From assembly GCF_003020585.1 (NCBI RefSeq), contig NZ_PXUE01000004.1, positions 186,001-250,000 on the forward strand: a stretch of 64,000 nucleotides of DNA, in the 5' to 3' direction. A program made the translations under genes and the position numbers. The number at the start of each line of letters is the position of its first letter. Position 1 is the stretch's first letter. This document shows positions 58,875 to 64,000 of this stretch, one piece after another. Source of the DNA: Chryseobacterium aurantiacum. GTDB taxonomy: Bacteria > Bacteroidota > Bacteroidia > Flavobacteriales > Weeksellaceae. Under the pieces are notes generated by a model. It searched no databases, had not been told where the DNA came from, and worked only from the letters and a program-made list of their open reading frames with translations.

Positions 58875-59225
58875 ATGCGTCCTAATTACAAAAAGATTTA
58901 CCAGGATATGCTTAAGTTAGAATATCCGGACAAATTAAAAGATCCAAAGATCAAGGAACTTCTTGGCAAACTGGATACTACTGAAGATGTTCTTAAGTTC
59001 AATGACAGACTTTTCAAGCCATCCAGAGAGGGCCAGAAAAATAATCAAAAGCTTAAAACTTATGACAAGAAAACCATGCTCAAGCTTCTTCAGTATCAAA
59101 AGAAGCATGGCCATTCTACCAGTTACATGTCTAAAAAATATAAAATAAGCCGAACTACTCTTACAAAATGGAAATTAATGTTTGAGGAAGAGCTTAAAGA
59201 TCCAATAAAAAAAGCCGATAAATAA
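58875..59225 (+). CDS. Transposase-like helix-turn-helix protein, gene 2 of a pair
   Basis: A 116-residue partner of the preceding gene. MRPNYKKIYQDMLKLEYPDKL opens a short helical region and the C-terminal ~50 residues (KKTMLKLLQYQKKHGHSTSYMSKKYKISRTTLTKWKLMF) form a transposase-type HTH of the same kind as gene 1. No catalytic domain. It is convergent with the tRNA-like RNA array and its terminator stem overlaps the stop codon. Whether the pair regulates the adjacent Ro60/Y-RNA locus is an open question. Confidence 0.72.
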   Translation: MRPNYKKIYQDMLKLEYPDKLKDPKIKELLGKLDTTEDVLKFNDRLFKPSREGQKNNQKLKTYDKKTMLKLLQYQKKHGHSTSYMSKKYKISRTTLTKWKLMFEEELKDPIKKADK

Positions 59226-59240
59226 CATATCGGCTTTTTT
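59208..59240 (+). terminator. Terminator after the HTH pair
   Basis: AAAAAAGCCGATA (59208-59220) and TATCGGCTTTTTT (59228-59240) around AATAACA. Symmetric, so it may also end the minus-strand RNA array. Confidence 0.85.
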
Positions 59241-59373
59241 GTAAAGGTAACTATCAGAAAAAGCGCGGGGCTACACTTGCCGGAGTCGAACCGGATAACC
59301 TTGTCGAAGTTACAGACTTCGCTATTCCTCCCCAAATTGCGTGACGATGGAGCTTTTTCTAACGACACTTATA
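59241..59373 (-). ncRNA. Y-like tRNA-mimic RNA, unit 7 (divergent)
   Basis: Minus-strand order: TGTCG motif (59367-59363), then TTAGAAAAAGC (59362-59352), which pairs over 11 bp with GCTTTTTCTGA (59264-59254). Inside: CGAAGT/ACTTCG hairpin with loop CTGTA (59321-59305), T arm CCGG-TTCGACT-CCGG (59294-59280) and GGGG (59333-59330) facing CCCC (59270-59267). This core looks like a decayed tRNA (tRNA-Tyr-like anticodon loop) in normal order, not permuted as in units 1-6. The lower stem is weak. It is the last unit before the convergent HTH gene's terminator. Confidence 0.5.
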
Positions 59374-59375
59374 AT

Positions 59376-59527
59376 AAAACAAGGCAACAAGCAAAAAGTG
59401 ATGTCGTGCTCTACCAGCTGAGCTACTCTTCCTATAATAATTGTGCTTTTTTTGTGGAAGAGACGGGGCTCGAACCCGTGTCCCCGTCGTGATGATCGAA
59501 GTAACACTTTTCTACAGCACTTGTTTT
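59376..59527 (-). ncRNA. Y-like tRNA-mimic RNA, unit 6
   Basis: Lower stem AAAACAAG (59527-59520) with CTTGTTTT (59383-59376); internal loop starting TGCTGTA; upper stem GAAAAGTG (59512-59505) with CACTTTTT (59400-59393); TTACTTCG motif; T arm ACGGG-TTCGAGC-CCCGT (59479-59463); acceptor-like stem CTCTTCC (59462-59456) with GGAAGAG (59432-59426), 7 bp, joined by a 23-base loop; D arm GCTC-AGCTGGTA-GAGC (59423-59408). The T-arm/3' acceptor half precedes the 5' acceptor/D-arm half: a circularly permuted tRNA fold on a Y-RNA stem. Confidence 0.7.
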
Positions 59528-59540
59528 GTTTTCAAATAAA

Positions 59541-59640
59541 AAAGAGGCTAAGTTCAAAAAGACTTTTACAAAATCATTTTCATGACTTTCTGGAGTCGAA
59601 CCAAATTAAACCGAAGTAGGTCTTTTTTACGGCACTCTTT
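59541..59640 (-). ncRNA. Y-like tRNA-mimic RNA, unit 5 (short form)
   Basis: Lower stem AAAGAG (59640-59635) with CTCTTT (59546-59541), then a T run; internal loop TGCCGTA; upper stem AAAAAGAC (59627-59620) with GTCTTTTT (59563-59556), 8 bp; TACTTCGG motif; T arm TTTGG-TTCGACT-CCAGA (59605-59589, last pairs weak); acceptor-like stem AAGTCAT-GAAA-ATGATTT (59588-59571) capped by a GNRA tetraloop. There is no D arm. Closely similar to unit 3. The stem plus T run could also end transcription. Confidence 0.65.
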
Positions 59641-59645
59641 GTCAA

Positions 59646-59789
59646 AATCAAGGTAATATTTTCAGAATCTTCCGTGCATTTGCTCTACCTGCTGAGCTAC
59701 CTCTCCTTTTCGAGGGAAAAGGCAGGATTCGAACCTGCGACCCAATGTTTACTCAATCTCGAAGTATGATTCTAAGACGACACCTGATT
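59646..59789 (-). ncRNA. Y-like tRNA-mimic RNA, unit 4
   Basis: Lower stem AATCAGGT (59789-59782) with ACCTTGATT (59654-59646, one bulged T); GTCGTC loop; upper stem TTAGAATC (59775-59768) with GATTCTGA (59669-59662), 8 bp; ATACTTCG motif; perfect T arm GCAGG-TTCGAAT-CCTGC (59738-59722); acceptor-like strands CTTTTCC (59721-59715) and GGAGAGG (59706-59700) facing across CTCGAAAA; perfect D arm GCTC-AGCAGGTA-GAGC (59697-59682). The 3' tRNA half comes before the 5' half. It begins just after the SUKH gene stop (59795). Confidence 0.7.
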
Positions 59790-59794
59790 ATCAT

Positions 59795-60634
59795 TTATTT
59801 TTCTTCTTCAGCAATATCAGTTTTAATAACAGGATGAATGATGGCATTTTCCGGATAATAACTTAAACCGAAACTACTCCATCCGCTGGACCAATAGAGA
59901 ATTCTTTCTTTCAGATAAGGAATATCTTTGGTTTGGTCATACTTAAAATTTTCATCAAATATATTCTTTACCTCATCAATAAGTTCAGGATAAAACATTT
60001 GGTCTTCTTCATCATATACATCAATATAAATATCAAGATAGTTACTTAATTCATTTAATAAATAAGTTCTTAAATCCCAACCCATAACAATAATATCAGA
60101 AGATCCTAAAGAAATAATAGGCTTCCATTCAAGATTTTCATCACTTATAATATATCGGAGACCTCTTAAAGGTAAAAGAGCCGGAAGATGAGAAAACCAT
60201 TCTTCAAAAACTTCTATTCTCTTTTCCAAAGATATAGGTTTTACCCCCCATGAATTAAGCCAAACCTGACTTTCCTCATTCACATCGTGCTTCATCCAGC
60301 TATAGAAACCCTCTATTATTTCTAAGACTTCTTTTTCATCGGCAAGCCAATTATAAAAGAAATTACGTTCTTCAATAATCAGTTCTCCATCATCCTCATA
60401 TTCAATAATTTCTTTTTTGTCAATCGTATGAAGAATCTTTAAAAATTCTTTATGCTCAGGAATAAAACTGATTTTATATTTTTTCTCAATTTGATCAATC
60501 TGTTCTTTAGAAAGCCCTTGCCATTTGGCACCATAAAATCCTTTAGGACAATTTTCATCATCCATAGACCAAAGTTTTTCTGTACGTTCTTTGACCCAGT
60601 ATAAAAATTCAGTAAGGTTACTTGGTATATTCAT
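59795..60634 (-). CDS. SUKH-family (SMI1/KNR4-like) protein inside the RNA array
   Basis: A 279-residue cytosolic protein. The N-terminal part WQGLSKEQIDQIEKKYKISFIPEHKEFLKIL (near 38-68) is the helix start of the SMI1/KNR4 (SUKH) fold; ALLPLRGLRYIISDENLEWKPIISLGSSDIIVMGWDLRTYLLNEL (near 150-195) is the matching core. SUKH proteins are often immunity proteins to toxins, and some bind nucleic-acid enzymes. Here no toxin is adjacent; the gene sits between Y-like RNA units 3 and 4 on the same strand, starting 15 bases after unit 3 and ending 5 bases before unit 4. Role in the locus is unknown. Confidence 0.75.
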   Translation of the reverse strand: MNIPSNLTEFLYWVKERTEKLWSMDDENCPKGFYGAKWQGLSKEQIDQIEKKYKISFIPEHKEFLKILHTIDKKEIIEYEDDGELIIEERNFFYNWLADEKEVLEIIEGFYSWMKHDVNEESQVWLNSWGVKPISLEKRIEVFEEWFSHLPALLPLRGLRYIISDENLEWKPIISLGSSDIIVMGWDLRTYLLNELSNYLDIYIDVYDEEDQMFYPELIDEVKNIFDENFKYDQTKDIPYLKERILYWSSGWSSFGLSYYPENAIIHPVIKTDIAEEEK

Positions 60635-60649
60635 TGTATTATTTTTTTA

Positions 60650-60760
60650 AAAAGAGGCAAAAGATTAAAAAGACTCGCCAGATCATTTTCATGATCTGTT
60701 TTGGAGTTGAACCAATATCATAAGATTTACCGAAGTAAGCCTTTTCTACGACACTCTTTT
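60650..60760 (-). ncRNA. Y-like tRNA-mimic RNA, unit 3 (short form)
   Basis: Lower stem AAAAGAG (60760-60754) with CTCTTTT (60656-60650) then T/A run; loop TGTCGTA; upper stem GAAAAG (60746-60741) with CTTTTT (60672-60667, one G-T); TTAC-TTCG-GTAA UUCG-capped hairpin (60738-60727); T arm TTGG-TTCAACT-CCAA (60715-60701); acceptor-like stem CAGATCAT-GAAA-ATGATCTG (60698-60679), 8 bp with a GNRA cap. No D arm. It is followed 15 bases later by the SUKH start. Confidence 0.68.
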
Positions 60761-60765
60761 ATAAA

Positions 60766-60910
60766 TTATCAAGGTAAAAATGTAGGAATCTTTCTTTTCC
60801 ATCTGCTCTATCTTCTGAGCTACATTCCGTTTACAACAAGAATGACAGGGATTGAACCTACGGCCTGATGGCTTATAATCGAAGTATGATTCCAAAACGA
60901 CACTTGATAA
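60766..60910 (-). ncRNA. Y-like tRNA-mimic RNA, unit 2
   Basis: Lower stem TTATCAAG (60910-60903) with CTTGATAA (60773-60766), perfect 8 bp; loop TGTCGTTTT; upper stem GGAATC (60893-60888) with GATTCC (60790-60785); ATACTTCG motif; T arm GTAGG-TTCAATC-CCTGT (60861-60845, two wobbles); acceptor-like CATTC (60844-60840) with GAATG (60827-60823); perfect D arm GCTC-AGAAGATA-GAGC (60820-60805). Permuted order as in units 4 and 6. Confidence 0.7.
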
Positions 60911-60913
60911 AGC

Positions 60914-61042
60914 AAAGCAATAAATCAAACAGAGATCTATAAACGGTGTGCTATCTTTACACCACCTGCTTCCGCAGAACAGGATTTGAACCTGTACTAC
61001 CGTTACTTAAAGAAGTAACTCTGTTTTACGGCATCTGCTTTT
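60914..61042 (-). ncRNA. Y-like tRNA-mimic RNA, unit 1
   Basis: First unit after the array promoter. Lower stem AAAGCA (61041-61036) with TGCTTT (60919-60914); loop GATGCCGTA; upper stem AAACAGAG (61026-61019) with CTCTGTTT (60934-60927), perfect 8 bp; hairpin GTTACTT-CTTT-AAGTAAC (61019-61002); T arm ACAGG-TTCAAAT-CCTGT (60995-60979); acceptor-like TCTGC-GGAA-GCAGG capped by a GNRA tetraloop (60978-60965); D-arm-like GGTGT/ACACC hairpin (60963-60945). Confidence 0.72.
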
Positions 61043-61065
61043 ATGATTATTAGTTTTATATTTTA

Positions 61066-61101
61066 CAAATTTACATACTTACTACGCATTCTTTTTACGC
61101 A
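61066..61101 (-). promoter_or_regulatory. Promoter of the Y-like RNA array with TRCGYA-N7-TRCGYA element
   Basis: Minus-strand -7 box TAAATTTG (61066-61073). In place of a -33 TTTG box there are two TACGCA (plus strand) half-sites, 61083-61088 and 61096-61101, spaced by 7. The last base of the -7 box is 17 bases from the near half-site, as before the TROVE gene. Transcription would start about 61059, just before unit 1. Confidence 0.65.
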
Positions 61102-61159
61102 GTTATTTTTTTATTAAAACCAATTAACAACATTCTGCTTAAATTAAAAGCAATGCCTT

Positions 61160-62677
61160 TTACAGCACTACTTTTCGGATCATTTCTATGGCAGATTTCT
61201 GATCTTCCAAAGCATTCAGTACATCGAATATTTTGTCTGACCAACCTGCAATAAGGTATACATCATTTCTTTTGATATCAATAGGTTGTCTTCCATAGCC
61301 AGCCAAGTCAAAAATATACAATTTCGCATCAGGAGCTATAGTCTTGTATCTACTCCAGGAGTCTTCAAATGACTGTTTGTTTCCAGAGCTATCCCACATT
61401 TGGGTATCTGTGAAAAGCATTACTTTTTCCACTTTTTCCTGTCTTTTAATCAAATCTTCGATGACCAGATAACCGTTTGTAGAATATCCCACTTCACCTT
61501 CGCGCTTATAGAATGCATCTACATTTCTTAAAATACCATTTTTAGGCATTGGTACTCTCAACCAACGATCACCGAAGATTCCTGTTACTACATTTTTACA
61601 TTGTGACTGCAAGATCATTGACATCAATAAACCAATGTCATACAGCAAGACCTTACTTTTTGAAGAAACCCTTTTCTGCATTGAACCTGAGACATCAGCC
61701 GCAATAACCACTGAAGTATTAAAACCAAAACCTTTGATATTCTGAGCACTTACCAAAATGGCATTTTCCAGTGCTTCCAATACAGAAGACAAATAAGGAG
61801 AATCAATGGTTTTCAATTCTCTGTAGGCCGCCAGAAATCGGAATGGCAATTGTTTTGAATGTCTTACAGCTTTTTCATCAGACAGATAACGACAAATTTT
61901 GTTCATTGCATCAGCCGACACTCCTGCTTCCAGGATATTTCTTAAGTTTCGGAGGGTTGCCATGTATCCCAGCTTGTTACTGAAAATCAGTTCTTCCCAT
62001 TTGATTTTGAAAGCCTCTTCTCTTTCTGTATGATCCGTATATTTTTTCTGTCCCAGCACTGAAAGCTCAACTTCCCACGTGTAAGGAACTTCTAACACAT
62101 CACCTGCAATTTTATTAAAAATGGTTTGCTGGCTCTCATCCTTAGCTTTTGGGTGTACCAGGAATAAGGCATCTTTCAATGTCACTTCTCCTTTCCTGTT
62201 ATATTTTGCAAACTGGTATTCATCAAACTTATTGAATGACTTTACCAATCCTTTCTGAATCTGCTTAGATAGCCTGTTCAGTTTTTTTGTTTCTGTTCTT
62301 TTGTTAGCAAATTGGTAATACGCCAGCAATTCTGTGATTTCATCTGCCCTCTGAACAACTCCATCCACTGTTTTGCTTACCAGGTCTGAACCCGAGGTTT
62401 CTCTTGCCAACTCCGTAGCCAAAACCAACGGAACAGAACGTAGGTGCATTTCTTTTCGTGCATATACAGCGAGTTTTGCTACAAATTCAGGGTCATTTTT
62501 TTTTATCAGAGACTGTATTCTCTCCAATCTTTCATTCCCTTGTTCATAGGTAATATTAGATAGCCCTGTTGTAACCACAGCACTATACAATTCTTCTGCA
62601 GGGGTCATCACATATGCTTTTGCTCCCTCATAGTTCAAGACTACTTTATTTTCTTTTTTCAAAAAATTAAATTTCAT
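61160..62677 (-). CDS. rsr: TROVE-domain protein, bacterial Ro60 (Rsr) orthologue
   Basis: Ro60 is a ring-shaped RNA-binding protein that holds misfolded or structured RNAs and Y RNAs and, with exonucleases, takes part in RNA quality control. The 505-residue protein is near full length (D. radiodurans Rsr is ~530). N-terminal TROVE HEAT-like repeats: NITYEQGNERLERIQSLI, FVAKLAVYARKEMHLRSVPLVLATELA and GYMATLRNLRNILEAG. C-terminal von Willebrand A domain with MIDAS residues D328, S330 and S332 (DVSGS) and LFTDTQMW near 424. It lies immediately upstream of the Y-like RNA array on the same strand; regulated by the shared TRCGYA element. Confidence 0.93.
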   Translation of the reverse strand: MKFNFLKKENKVVLNYEGAKAYVMTPAEELYSAVVTTGLSNITYEQGNERLERIQSLIKKNDPEFVAKLAVYARKEMHLRSVPLVLATELARETSGSDLVSKTVDGVVQRADEITELLAYYQFANKRTETKKLNRLSKQIQKGLVKSFNKFDEYQFAKYNRKGEVTLKDALFLVHPKAKDESQQTIFNKIAGDVLEVPYTWEVELSVLGQKKYTDHTEREEAFKIKWEELIFSNKLGYMATLRNLRNILEAGVSADAMNKICRYLSDEKAVRHSKQLPFRFLAAYRELKTIDSPYLSSVLEALENAILVSAQNIKGFGFNTSVVIAADVSGSMQKRVSSKSKVLLYDIGLLMSMILQSQCKNVVTGIFGDRWLRVPMPKNGILRNVDAFYKREGEVGYSTNGYLVIEDLIKRQEKVEKVMLFTDTQMWDSSGNKQSFEDSWSRYKTIAPDAKLYIFDLAGYGRQPIDIKRNDVYLIAGWSDKIFDVLNALEDQKSAIEMIRKVVL

Positions 62678-62735
62678 GAGTTACTGTTTTTTGTTAAACA
62701 TTGAAAAGGATATACTTCCTCTCTGATTTCTGATG

Positions 62736-62771
62736 CAAAGTAAAAACAGTATTACGTAATCATTTTGCGTA
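62736..62771 (-). promoter_or_regulatory. Promoter of the TROVE gene with TRCGYA-N7-TRCGYA element
   Basis: Minus-strand -7 box TACTTTG (62736-62742, one base shorter than consensus), then TACGTA (62753-62758) and TGCGTA on the plus strand (62766-62771), spaced by 7. Spacing from the end of the -7 box to the near half-site equals that in the array promoter. The leader is about 50 bases. Confidence 0.6.
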
Positions 62772-62900
62772 GTTAGTTTTTAATAAAAAAATCTAAAAAG
62801 TATCTGATCCTGGATAATAGCAACATCATTCATTTAAAGCTTCTATCATTCATTTCAAATAAAGAAATGGGTATTCATAGGTATTCACACATCTGTTCTC

Positions 62901-62908
62901 TAGCTTTG
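62901..62908 (+). promoter_or_regulatory. -7 box of the VOC gene
   Basis: TAGCTTTG, 21 bases before the ATG at 62929. Confidence 0.5.
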
Positions 62909-62928
62909 TATTCATTAAAATTAAAGCT

Positions 62929-63381
62929 ATGATTAAAGGATTATATGAAACTCATGTACAAGTAAGCGATTTGGAAAAAGCCATTCAGTTTTATACGGAA
63001 GTATTGGGATTGAGACTGGCTCATAGGGATGAAACGAGACCTATCGCATTTTTATGGATTGGGGAAGAGAAAGAATTTATGTTAGGATTGTGGGAGCAGA
63101 AAGAGAATCTTCAGCCGAGACATTTTGCTTTTTCGAGCAGTAAAGAAGATATTTTAAACTTGTCTGTAAAATTTTTGGAAAACAAAAACCTGAAGCCCTA
63201 TAACTTTCTAAAAAACGGCAGTGTTGAGCCTATGGTATTTGCATGGATGCCTGCCCTAGCCATCTATTTCAATGATCCGGATGGTAACCAGCTTGAGTTC
63301 ATTTCTATTCTGGAGGGAGATGGAAAACCTGAAATGGGTGTACTAACTTATGAGGAATGGATAAAGCAATCCGTGAACTGA
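62929..63381 (+). CDS. VOC-superfamily (glyoxalase/dioxygenase-fold) protein
   Basis: A 150-residue vicinal-oxygen-chelate protein. Two beta-alpha-beta-beta-beta modules are seen: LYETHVQVSDLEKAIQFYTEVLGLRLA at the start, with the metal-binding His in THV, and AIYFNDPDGNQLEFISIL near the C-terminus, with the conserved DPDGN and the metal-binding Glu. RHFAF supplies the central His. Members include glyoxalase I, fosfomycin-resistance and antibiotic-binding proteins; the substrate is not inferable. It is transcribed away from the TROVE gene. Confidence 0.82.
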   Translation: MIKGLYETHVQVSDLEKAIQFYTEVLGLRLAHRDETRPIAFLWIGEEKEFMLGLWEQKENLQPRHFAFSSSKEDILNLSVKFLENKNLKPYNFLKNGSVEPMVFAWMPALAIYFNDPDGNQLEFISILEGDGKPEMGVLTYEEWIKQSVN

Positions 63382-63414
63382 TAAAGAACAGGGCTAATAT
63401 AATGTGTTGGTAAT

Positions 63415-63468
63415 CGCAAAGACGCAATAGGTTTTAAGAATCACAAGTATTTTCTTTACGTCTCTGCG
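63415..63468. repeat. Dispersed CGCAAAG-type inverted repeat, copy 2
   Basis: CGCAAAGACG (63415-63424) and CGTCTCTGCG (63459-63468) pair with one mismatch around a 34-base spacer, between the convergent VOC and SWIM genes. Related to the element at 49778-49924. Confidence 0.5.
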
Positions 63469-63487
63469 TTTATCAACATTTTTATTA

Positions 63488-64000
63488 TTAATTATTTATC
63501 AGTTTCTTCACTGCAAGCACATGCTTGCAAGGTCCTCTTTCACCCTGATATTTACTGAACCATTCGCAGGTACATCGTTCTTTTTCTCCTTCAATAATTA
63601 TGGTATGATGTACTCCTGTACCTTGTACCCTGGCTTCTGTTCTTTCTTTATGATCACTTAAAATCTCGACTTTCCCATCTTCAATCAGTTTTTCGGCATT
63701 CTTCATGCGCGGATTTAATTCTAAGATTCTGCTTAGCTTAAAAGGTAATCTGCGATAGAAAAACTCATTGTCATCAAGATCATACCCCAATAATCCCATG
63801 GCCGCTAACCTTCCTGTTATATTATCCGCTTTATTCACGCTGAGATTTTCATCCAATGCCAAAACCGTTGAATTGAATGATTGGTTAGCGTAAGCATATT
63901 TGTCCAATGCATCAATCAATTCATCTGAGACTTCTGTTGTAAGGCTATCCAGCACTGCTCCCTCTCCTGAAAATCCTCTCCAGCTTTCTCTTGACAGAGA
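63488..64000 (-). CDS. SWIM zinc-finger protein, 3' part (5' end outside window)
   Basis: The reading frame is open to the window edge, so only the last ~170 residues are visible. The C-terminus holds a SWIM domain: CTCEWFSKYQGERGPCKHVLAVKKL, with the C-x-C-x(n)-C-x-H ligands. Upstream are SWRGFSGEG and LAAMGLLGYDLDDNEFFYRRLPF segments. Such proteins in Bacteroidota usually sit with MoxR-type ATPase and VWA genes; those would lie beyond the window. Whether it belongs functionally with the Ro60 locus 800 bases away cannot be decided here. Confidence 0.82.
   Translation of the reverse strand, partial: SLSRESWRGFSGEGAVLDSLTTEVSDELIDALDKYAYANQSFNSTVLALDENLSVNKADNITGRLAAMGLLGYDLDDNEFFYRRLPFKLSRILELNPRMKNAEKLIEDGKVEILSDHKERTEARVQGTGVHHTIIIEGEKERCTCEWFSKYQGERGPCKHVLAVKKLINN

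Noticed and set aside
58435..59225. An insertion sequence
   Set aside because: Two HTH proteins only, with no catalytic domain, terminal inverted repeats or target duplication visible.
59241..61042. The array as ordinary tRNA genes
   Set aside because: T and D arms are real, but acceptor strands pair only in permuted order and several units lack a D arm or a usable anticodon arm, so they are not standard tRNAs.
59241..61042. The array as a CRISPR
   Set aside because: Repeated motifs are short, of unequal spacing, embedded in larger structured units, and no cas genes are present.

Overview
The window is AT-rich chromosomal DNA from a Chryseobacterium-like member of the Flavobacteriia (Bacteroidota). 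Three things point there: promoters of the Bacteroidota type (TAnnTTTG near -7, often with a TTG-containing box about 19 bases upstream) in place of sigma-70 boxes; few Shine-Dalgarno sites; and lineage genes such as porZ (type IX secretion), a type B sorting-domain protein, DUF6496, and a GG-leader bacteriocin-like peptide. The assignment is inferred from gene content and motifs only.

Layout. 0-13 kb is mostly housekeeping: the 3' part of panC, a Lys-Leu-Lys tRNA cluster, aroK, an S4-domain RNA-binding protein, an FMN glutamate-synthase-like protein, mtaB, a type B sorting-domain surface protein and a short GT35 phosphorylase homologue. 13-24 kb holds a small Cys-containing GG-leader peptide, a DPP-IV-type peptidase, three POT peptide transporters (with a decayed YhcG/DUF1016 nuclease gene between the second and third), a secreted thioredoxin and recG; the peptidase and transporters fit extracellular peptide use. 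24-38 kb carries an AraC regulator with a degenerate receiver partner, dapA, a split 5'-nucleotidase, porZ-recO, a GMC oxidoreductase facing an aadS-type resistance gene, and mqo. 38-50 kb has three tandem surface proteins, gpsA, an M23 peptidase, an Rrf2-SDR-MBL gene group with matched operator palindromes, an FKBP isomerase, a catalase-fold protein and a TetR-DUF1348 pair with a clear operator. 50-56 kb is a tellurite-resistance-type (Ter) operon: HAD, phosphoribosyltransferase, TerD, TelA, an unrecognised 315-residue protein, a second TerD, then TerC. 56-58 kb has a SulP transporter and a gap.

58.4-64 kb is the most unusual part. A TROVE/Ro60 gene on the minus strand is followed by an array of six well-folding tRNA-like noncoding RNAs plus one divergent one, in two blocks separated by a SUKH-family gene. 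Each of the six has the architecture expected of a bacterial Y RNA: a long stem made by its two ends, interrupted by an internal loop containing TGYYGT or a close variant, then a conserved ACTTC motif, a T arm, and an acceptor-like stem closed into a hairpin. In the longer units a D arm follows, so the tRNA halves are circularly permuted. The Ro60 gene and the first RNA block share an unusual element, TRCGYA-N7-TRCGYA, at the same distance from the -7 box. The window ends in a SWIM-domain gene.

No complete insertion sequence, CRISPR array, rRNA operon or prophage was seen.
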